Assembly: GCA_009838385.1 (NCBI GenBank)
Contig: VXRS01000210.1
Span: 6,738 to 17,519, forward strand
Direction: 5' to 3'
DNA: 10,782 nucleotides
Source: Dehalococcoidia bacterium
Lineage (GTDB): Bacteria; Chloroflexota; Dehalococcoidia; Tepidiformales; Tepidiformaceae
Of the stretch, positions 1-4,469 are shown piece after piece. The notes under the pieces were generated by a model. That model was not told the DNA's origin. It did no database searches and saw only the letters and a program-made list of their open reading frames with translations. The number at the start of each line of letters is the position of its first letter. The first letter of the stretch is position 1. Position numbers and translations under genes: made by a program.

Positions 1-1613
1 GATTCCTGCAGGCGGAGGGGGTGCAGAACATCCCCAGCTGGGGAAAGTTCTGGCTGGCGCTGCTCAATCTCTACGACTGGACCGGGCTACACCCCATTCT
101 CCCGGAACTGTGGAGCTTGCCCCGCCGCCTTCCGTTGCATCCCTCGAACTGGTACTGCCATACACGGCTCATCTACATGGCCATGGCCGCGATCTACGCG
201 CGCCGGTTCCAGGCGCCCGTCACGCCCACGATCGCGTCCTTGCGCGACGAGCTGTTCCCCCAGGGGTTCGAGAACGTCGACTTTCCCGCGAGCCGCAATC
301 GGTTGCGCGAGGCTGACCTCTTCGCGAGACCGACCGTGTGGCTACGAGCCGGCTACCGAGGCGCGCAGCTGCTCGAGCGATTCCATGGCAAGCGCCTGCG
401 CGCCAGGTCCGTGGACGCGCTCATCAGCCAGATCAAGTGGGAGCTGAACACGACAGATCACACGAGCATCTCCCCCGTCAGCGGCCTGCTCAACATCCTT
501 GCCCTGTGGCTACGCGATCCCGACGACCCCGACTGCCAGCGAGCGCTCGAGCAGCTCGACCTCTGGTTCTGGGAAGACGAGGAGCGGGGGGCGCGGATGA
601 CCGGAGCGAGAAGCGCCTCCTGGGACACCGGATTCGCACTCCAGGCACTCTCCACCGCGCCCCAGCTCGACGGAGTGCCGGACGCGCTTCGGCGCGGGTC
701 CGCCTTCCTGCGCACGCAGCAGATCGAGGACAGCTTCCCCGGATTCCGCGAGGCGTACCGCAACGACCCCCAGGGCGGCTGGTGTTTCGCGGGGAAATGG
801 CATGGCTGGCCGGTGACGGACTGTACCGCGGAAGCCGTGCTCGGGCTCATCGCCGCGGATCGCGCCGCCGTACGCGAGACGGCCCTCCGCGATGCGGTTC
901 GCTTCATGCTGCGTGGCCAGAATCGCGATGGCGGATTCGGCAGCTACGAGGCGCAGCGCTCCGTGTTCGATCTCGAACGATTCAACCCCGCCGAGATGTT
1001 TGGCGAATCGATGACGGAGCACTCGTTCGTCGAATGCACCGCCTCCTGCATGGCGGCGCTCGCCGCTTGCAGGGAGCACTTCCCCGAGGTCATCGATGGA
1101 GCTGCGGAGCGCGCCCTGTCGCAGGCAGACGTGTGGCTTCGCCACAATCAGGAGCGCGATGGATCGTGGCGTGGCGTCTGGGGCGTTCAGTTCATTTACG
1201 GCACGTTGTTCGGAATACGAGGCCTGATTGCCGGCGGAGCGGGGCCGAACGATCCGGCCTTACGTTCGGCCTGCCAGTGGCTCCTGGATCGCCAGCGCGA
1301 AGACGGCGGATGGGGCGAGCACCCTGGTGGCTGCCTGACCGGGCGCTACGTCGCACATGAGGAGAGCCAGGTCATCCACACCGCCTGGGCCTTGATTGCC
1401 CTTCTTGAGGCGGGGCATTCGAACTGGACCGCCATTTCGCGGGGCGTCCGCTTCCTGATGGACGCGCAGGGCGAGGATGGAACGTGGCCCAGGCAAGACA
1501 TGGCCGGGGTGTTTTTCCGGACGGCGCTCCTGGATTACGTCCTGTATCGCCAGTATTTCCCCCTGCACGCACTCGGGCTCTATGAAGAGCGACGCAAGAC
1601 CCGCGGCAGCTGA
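1..1613 (+). CDS. Oxidosqualene cyclase (lanosterol/cycloartenol synthase family), 5' truncated by window edge
   Basis: This enzyme would cyclise (3S)-2,3-oxidosqualene to a tetracyclic protosterol, the first committed step of sterol synthesis; family members are monotopic membrane proteins. The open frame runs in from the left edge (first full codon at 3), and 536 residues are visible. A GTG at 21 lies inside conserved sequence (IPSWGKFW), so it is not the start. Family lengths of about 700-750 residues suggest roughly 180 are missing. The proton-donor motif is DCTAE (Asp codon 819-821), the oxidosqualene type, rather than the DxDD of squalene-hopene cyclases. Other landmarks are the CHTR histidine (partial residue 53), SWDTGFALQAL, GGFGSYE, FVECTA, a QW-type repeat (DGGWGE) and a C-terminal DGTWP...GVF...FPLHALG block matching eukaryotic enzymes. 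The residues used to tell cycloartenol from lanosterol synthases are mixed: His at 801-803, Val at 813-815, and no Tyr or Thr near 603. The exact product is therefore open. The stop is TGA at 1611. Confidence 0.95.
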   Translation, partial: FLQAEGVQNIPSWGKFWLALLNLYDWTGLHPILPELWSLPRRLPLHPSNWYCHTRLIYMAMAAIYARRFQAPVTPTIASLRDELFPQGFENVDFPASRNRLREADLFARPTVWLRAGYRGAQLLERFHGKRLRARSVDALISQIKWELNTTDHTSISPVSGLLNILALWLRDPDDPDCQRALEQLDLWFWEDEERGARMTGARSASWDTGFALQALSTAPQLDGVPDALRRGSAFLRTQQIEDSFPGFREAYRNDPQGGWCFAGKWHGWPVTDCTAEAVLGLIAADRAAVRETALRDAVRFMLRGQNRDGGFGSYEAQRSVFDLERFNPAEMFGESMTEHSFVECTASCMAALAACREHFPEVIDGAAERALSQADVWLRHNQERDGSWRGVWGVQFIYGTLFGIRGLIAGGAGPNDPALRSACQWLLDRQREDGGWGEHPGGCLTGRYVAHEESQVIHTAWALIALLEAGHSNWTAISRGVRFLMDAQGEDGTWPRQDMAGVFFRTALLDYVLYRQYFPLHALGLYEERRKTRGS

Positions 1614-1640
1614 TACCCGAGCGCGACCCTGCCGCCTCGC

Positions 1641-2669
1641 TCAGTCCTCGGTACGGAGAGGCTTTCGGGCCAGGTAGTAGAACATCGGGGTAAACACACC
1701 GGACACGCCGCCGTCGACAAGCGCATCGGCGCCCTCGTTCAACGCACTGCTGACCTCGCGGGCCCCCTCTGGAACGATCCGCAGCTTCTCCCCAACTCTC
1801 AGGGCGAGATTCGTCAGGGCTCGGCCGGCAGGAGTGCGCGGAAGGCCGCGCAGGCTCAGATCGCCACCCTGCAACGGGCGGTACCACGGAGTCTCCGGAT
1901 CGGAGTCAAGCGCGAGATCGCGGGCTTCCACCACCTCGAACCCCGCCGCCCGCAGCGCAGCGCGGATTTCCGAGGTGTGCGCGATATCGGGAAGTCCGTT
2001 CCCCTTCATGATGGATCCCTTGATCCGCGCGTGGTCTGCGTCGGCTGGATCGAATGAATCGGTAAGGCACCACTCGTAGCCTGCGAATTCCCCGCCTGGA
2101 CGGAGGACTCGAGAGATCTCCCGAAACACGGCCGTCTTGTCCGGCGCGTGGGCCGTGGCTTCGATGTTGATCGCGGCGTCGAACTCGTCATCACCTTCCG
2201 GGATGTTCATGAAGTCGCCATGGATGAACCGGCACAGCGACTGGATGTCCCTGGTGTGTTCCTGCGCGCGCTGGATCTGGTAGGCGTTCAGATTGATGCC
2301 GACGAAGCTGGCCCCGGTGTGGCGGGCCAGATTTCGCATCGGACCGCCGACCCCGCACCCCACGTCCAGCACCTGCATGCCCGCTCTCAAGGAGAGTCGT
2401 TCGGCGAGAAAGTGTTCGTGTCTCAGTAGCGAAGCGTTGAGACTTTCGCCCCGTCGCCGGGGGGCAAAGTGAAATGACCGGCCCCAACCAAACTCGTAAA
2501 AGTCGGTCACCAGGCTGTAATAGTGGTCGACGACCGCTTGATAGCGACTCTTTCTCAGGTCCGCGCTTCCATCGAAGAGCTCGGTGTAGTCGTCGACCGC
2601 GGACTTGAACTCATCAGGGTCCAGATTCCCGATGGAGCGACGCCCGGACCGTTTGGCGCGATGGCTCAC
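1641..2669 (-). CDS. Sterol 24-C-methyltransferase (ERG6/SMT family)
   Basis: This is a SAM-dependent methyltransferase of 342 residues, near the usual SMT length. SMT enzymes add a methyl group to C24 of the sterol side chain. Three SMT-diagnostic regions are present: YEFGWGRSFHFA at residues 58-69 (sterol-binding region I), IEATAHAPDK at 169-178, and YEWCLTD at 198-204. The SAM motif LDVGCGVGGP is at 101-110, followed by GINLNAYQIQRA. PWYRPLQGG (261-269) and the C-terminal GVFTPMFYYLARKP also match the family and set it apart from generic or cyclopropane-type methyltransferases. The GTG start is chosen because GGGAGG lies 6 nt upstream and the conserved region follows about 45 residues later. 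No signal peptide or clear transmembrane segment is seen. The gene is convergent with the oxidosqualene cyclase, 27 bp apart, which supports a shared sterol pathway. Whether it methylates once or twice (C28 or C29 sterols) cannot be told from the sequence. Confidence 0.93.
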   Translation of the reverse strand: MSHRAKRSGRRSIGNLDPDEFKSAVDDYTELFDGSADLRKSRYQAVVDHYYSLVTDFYEFGWGRSFHFAPRRRGESLNASLLRHEHFLAERLSLRAGMQVLDVGCGVGGPMRNLARHTGASFVGINLNAYQIQRAQEHTRDIQSLCRFIHGDFMNIPEGDDEFDAAINIEATAHAPDKTAVFREISRVLRPGGEFAGYEWCLTDSFDPADADHARIKGSIMKGNGLPDIAHTSEIRAALRAAGFEVVEARDLALDSDPETPWYRPLQGGDLSLRGLPRTPAGRALTNLALRVGEKLRIVPEGAREVSSALNEGADALVDGGVSGVFTPMFYYLARKPLRTED

Positions 2670-2675
2670 CCGGTG

Positions 2676-2681
2676 CCTCCC
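2676..2681 (-). promoter_or_regulatory. Ribosome binding site of the sterol methyltransferase gene
   Basis: GGGAGG on the minus strand lies 6 nt before a GTG codon at 2669. It decides the start as GTG rather than an internal ATG. Confidence 0.7.
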
Positions 2682-2840
2682 TCGGGTGCGCCAGAGCGTT
2701 GACTGGAGCCAGATCCTGCTGCCTCAGGCACGGATGGAGGGCTTGTGGGAGGCCGCCGCTCTGGAGCGCGCATGATGCATTCCTGATGGTTGTGGTGTGC
2801 TTCCTGAGGCGAGGCCCCGCCGCCTGGGACGGGAAGACTT

Positions 2841-2861
2841 CGCGCCGTGAGCGTAGGCGCG
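2841..2861. repeat. Inverted repeat, 6-bp arms
   Basis: CGCGCC (2841-2846) and GGCGCG (2856-2861) are perfect inverted arms around a 9-nt loop. In DNA this GC-rich such dyads also arise by chance. Confidence 0.35.
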
Positions 2862-2898
2862 GCGGAGATCCATCGTCAATGTCCGGAGCACGAAGATC

Positions 2899-2917
2899 CC
2901 GGCGCCAGCGGCGCCGG
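2899..2917. repeat. Perfect 8-bp GC hairpin in the leader region of the ABM gene
   Basis: CCGGCGCC (2899-2906) and GGCGCCGG (2910-2917) pair perfectly around an AGC loop, about 95 nt upstream of the ABM start. No T-tract follows on either side, so it is not a classic intrinsic terminator. It could be an RNA leader structure or a chance GC dyad. Confidence 0.45.
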
Positions 2918-2976
2918 CCCCGCTGTCGAGTGGTCGCAGCCTGCCCCTGCGAGCTGCGGTTGGATAGGATTGCGAG

Positions 2977-2986
2977 CGAGCGCTCG
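2977..2986. promoter_or_regulatory. 10-bp palindrome, possible operator upstream of the ABM gene
   Basis: CGAGCGCTCG is a perfect palindrome ending about 11 nt before the ribosome binding site (AGGAG at 2998-3002) of the gene starting at 3011. The position suits a repressor site, but no regulator gene is visible in the window and the evidence is only the symmetry. Confidence 0.25.
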
Positions 2987-3010
2987 AGAAGAGGGAGAGG
3001 AGTGGGTGGC

Positions 3011-3334
3011 ATGAGCAACCTCGCGATATGGGTGAAGGTCACGGTGAAGCCGGAGGGACTCGAGAAGTTCCTCCATGCGATAGAGGTCGACGCACTTGGC
3101 TCGGAACGCGACGAGCCGGGCTGCATGCGCTTCAACGTCCTTCGGGATGCAGATGACGAACTGACCTACTACTTCTATGAGGTCTACGAGGACGAAGCTG
3201 CCCTGGCCGCGCATCGGGAGGCCCCCCACTACGCCGTCTGGTCGGCCGCTGCGGACACGCTCGATGGTGAAGTCCAAATCACCCGTACTTCGACTGTCTT
3301 CCCCTCCGACCAGGGTTACTGGTCGAAGGACTGA
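3011..3334 (+). CDS. Antibiotic biosynthesis monooxygenase (ABM) / YgiN-like fold protein
   Basis: This 107-residue protein has the small dimeric ferredoxin-like ABM fold. The family includes cofactor-free quinol or anthrone monooxygenases, LsrG-type isomerases and haem-degrading relatives. Visible family blocks are an N-terminal strand (AIWVKVTVKPEGLEKFL, 5-21), DEPGCMRFNVLRD (34-46), YYFYEVYED (53-61) and AAHREAPHYAVW (66-77). The length fits a single domain. ATG at 3011 is chosen because AGGAG lies 8 nt upstream. An in-frame GTG at 3002 would add three residues and also has a purine-rich leader, so it cannot be excluded. The frame stays open upstream to 2699, but that stretch is arginine-rich and unlike any ABM protein. 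It is the first of three small plus-strand genes between the sterol genes and the PKS. The substrate is unknown; a tailoring oxygenase is possible, but so is a housekeeping quinone or aldehyde role. Confidence 0.85.
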   Translation: MSNLAIWVKVTVKPEGLEKFLHAIEVDALGSERDEPGCMRFNVLRDADDELTYYFYEVYEDEAALAAHREAPHYAVWSAAADTLDGEVQITRTSTVFPSDQGYWSKD

Positions 3335-3377
3335 GCGGTCATCGAGCCCACGGCTACAGGCTGAACTGCACCTCAAA

Positions 3378-3393
3378 GGTAGTACTGCCTACC
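3378..3393. repeat. GGTAG...CTACC dyad upstream of the DinB-like gene
   Basis: GGTAG (3378-3382) and CTACC (3389-3393) are inverted around TACTGC. A near-palindrome, AGGTAGTACTGCCT (3377-3390), overlaps it. The dyad lies about 105 nt before the next start codon. The same arms recur before the GYD gene at 3974-3993. Confidence 0.35.
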
Positions 3394-3496
3394 GTCACAG
3401 CCAGGGCCACCAGAAAATTCCGTACGACACTGCCGATTGGTGGGTCCGCACGCTGGTGCGAAGCCGTCCCCACTCCAGCCCCGAGGGTGTTACGTC

Positions 3497-3925
3497 ATGA
3501 GCACGCAAGACCGCGACCTGCAGAACAATGCCCGCGCCACGACCCGGCTGCGCGACCTCGTTTCGCGGCTGGACGAATCGGCGTTGTCCCGTTCGCTGGG
3601 CGGTGGATGGACGGTGGCCTTCGCCCTCGTCCACCTGGCTTTCTGGGACGTGCGCCAGGACGTCGCCCTGCAGCGCTACATGCGCGACGAGTTTCCCGCC
3701 GAGGACGCGACGACCAACGCAACCCTGGAGGCGATCGCCCCGCTCTTCGATGCCGGGGCCGCCGGCGACATGGCCGTTCAGGCCGCGGAACAGCTCGACG
3801 CCACCCTGCAGGCCCTCACCGGCGATCAGCTTGAGTCACTGCGCCAGGAGGGCGTCGCCTACGCGATCGAACGCTGGCGGCACCGGGAGGATCATGTCGC
3901 ACAGATCGAGGCGGTGCTGCCCTGA
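3497..3925 (+). CDS. DinB / maleylpyruvate isomerase N-terminal-like four-helix protein
   Basis: This 142-residue, all-helical protein resembles the DinB/MDMPI superfamily. Members are metal-binding four-helix bundles, some of them thiol-dependent transferases or isomerases and many uncharacterised. The expected metal triad is present: His46 in HLAFWD, plus His129 and His133 in HREDH near the C-terminus. The N-terminal helix (RATTRLRDLVSRLDE, 13-27) and GGGWTV before the first His also fit the family. ATG at 3497 is taken as the start because it places His46 where the family has it. A weak GAGGGTG lies about 9 nt upstream. The frame is open from 3437, but that extension adds no recognisable sequence. 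The gene follows the ABM gene after 162 bp and precedes the GYD gene by 83 bp, all on the same strand. No substrate can be inferred; a role in thiol-dependent detoxification is only one possibility. Confidence 0.72.
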   Translation: MSTQDRDLQNNARATTRLRDLVSRLDESALSRSLGGGWTVAFALVHLAFWDVRQDVALQRYMRDEFPAEDATTNATLEAIAPLFDAGAAGDMAVQAAEQLDATLQALTGDQLESLRQEGVAYAIERWRHREDHVAQIEAVLP

Positions 3926-3951
3926 GCGAGCGACCCCGCTCCGATAGTGCC

Positions 3952-3981
3952 TTGACCGGCCCTGCCCGCCACTGGTAGGGA
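3952..3981 (+). promoter_or_regulatory. Possible sigma70-type promoter of the GYD gene
   Basis: TTGACC (3952-3957) is followed after 18 bp by TAGGGA (3976-3981). The -35 matches at five of six positions but the -10 is poor. Position and spacing fit the gene starting at 4009. Confidence 0.22.
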
Positions 3982-3996
3982 TACAGCACTACCGGT
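3971..3996. repeat. Inverted repeat adjoining the ribosome binding site of the GYD gene
   Basis: ACTGGTAG (3971-3978) can pair with CTACCGGT (3989-3996), seven Watson-Crick pairs plus one T-G wobble around a 10-nt loop. The right arm ends one base before the GGAGG of the ribosome binding site at 3998-4002. In mRNA the hairpin could affect access to that site; in DNA it could be an operator. It shares GGTAG/CTACC arms with the dyad at 3378-3393. Confidence 0.4.
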
Positions 3997-4008
3997 TGGA
4001 GGAAGAAC

Positions 4009-4329
4009 ATGGGGAAGTACCTGCTTCAGGCGAGCTACACGCAGACCGGCCTTGCGGGCCTGGTCAAGGAGGGCGGAACGAGCCGACGGGCGGCCCTGAC
4101 GGAGACCATCGAGGGTGTTGGCGGCTCTCTGGAGTCCCTCTACTTCGCGTTCGGCAAGAACGACCTCTTCATCACGGCGGACCTTCCCGATGACGCCGCC
4201 GCGACCGCCGTCTCGCTCGCCATCAGCTCCGCCGGCGCTCTTGGCGTGAGCGTCACCGTGCTGCTAACCGCCGAGACGGTGGACCAGGCCGTCGCCATGA
4301 ACGTGCCCTACCGCCCGCCCGGCGCCTGA
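4009..4329 (+). CDS. GYD-domain protein
   Basis: This 106-residue protein matches the GYD-domain family, small alpha/beta proteins with a ferredoxin-like appearance and no established biochemical role. Family landmarks are the start KYLLQASYTQTGLAGL (3-18), then KEGGTSRR (20-27), a glycine-containing turn before YFAFG (45-49), DLPDD (58-62), a TVLLTAE block (83-89) and a YRPPG end (101-105). The triplet that names the family is altered here: the region reads FGKND (48-52) where Gly-Tyr-Asp is common. The start is well supported, with GGAGG (3998-4002) 6 nt before the ATG. The gene sits 140 bp before the PKS, with a hairpin between them. Family members occur singly in many bacterial genomes, so a link to the PKS is not implied. 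Confidence 0.85.
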   Translation: MGKYLLQASYTQTGLAGLVKEGGTSRRAALTETIEGVGGSLESLYFAFGKNDLFITADLPDDAAATAVSLAISSAGALGVSVTVLLTAETVDQAVAMNVPYRPPGA

Positions 4330-4342
4330 CCCGCTCCAGGCT

Positions 4343-4370
4343 GTCGGCTGGCCCTGTGGGGTAAGCCGAC
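4343..4370 (+). terminator. Hairpin between the GYD gene and the PKS, possible terminator or attenuator
   Basis: GTCGGCT (4343-4349) and AGCCGAC (4364-4370) are perfect 7-bp arms around a 14-nt loop, inside which CCC and GGG can pair further. It starts 13 nt after the GYD stop codon. No T-tract follows, so intrinsic termination is not assured. It may separate the small genes from the PKS transcript. Confidence 0.4.
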
Positions 4371-4469
4371 TCACACCGCGATTCGGAGTGCGCCACCAAC
4401 AGGCCGGCGCTTCTTCATAATGACCCGGACGGGCTCCTGCACAGGGAGACTTCGTCCGGGGTAGGAGCC

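Larger units (their letters stand above)
2670..3010. promoter_or_regulatory. Divergent intergenic region between the methyltransferase and the ABM-fold gene
   Basis: These 341 bases separate two divergently read genes and must hold the start signals for both. No convincing -35/-10 pair was found on either strand. A TTGACT at 2699 has no matching -10, and TAGGAT at 2966 has no matching -35. Reading frames through it give arginine-rich, low-complexity translations with no family resemblance, including an in-frame upstream extension of the ABM gene from an ATG at 2699. It contains several GC-rich dyads, listed separately. Confidence 0.5.

Noticed and set aside
21..23. GTG at 21 as the start of the cyclase
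   Set aside because: Conserved cyclase sequence continues through and upstream of it, and starting here would remove about 180 residues that the family always has.
338..1360. A 340-codon plus-strand frame inside the cyclase gene
   Set aside because: It is the alternate frame of a clearly conserved oxidosqualene cyclase; the translation is Arg/Ala/Pro-rich.
1614..1640. A bidirectional terminator between the convergent cyclase and methyltransferase genes
   Set aside because: The 27-bp gap shows no inverted repeat or T-tract.
2699..2704. TTGACT as a -35 box on the plus strand
   Set aside because: No -10-like hexamer follows at suitable spacing, and the next gene starts 300 bp away.
2699..3010. 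Upstream in-frame extension of the ABM gene to an ATG at 2699
   Set aside because: The extra 104 residues are arginine-rich and unlike the family, while a good ribosome binding site precedes the ATG at 3011.
4416..4421. CATAAT as a -10 box for the PKS
   Set aside because: No -35-like hexamer lies 16-18 bp upstream.
4420..4464. A 14-codon upstream frame (ATG 4420, TAG 4462) whose stop overlaps the PKS ribosome binding site
   Set aside because: The layout would suit translational coupling, but there is no Shine-Dalgarno sequence before its ATG and a frame this short is likely by chance.
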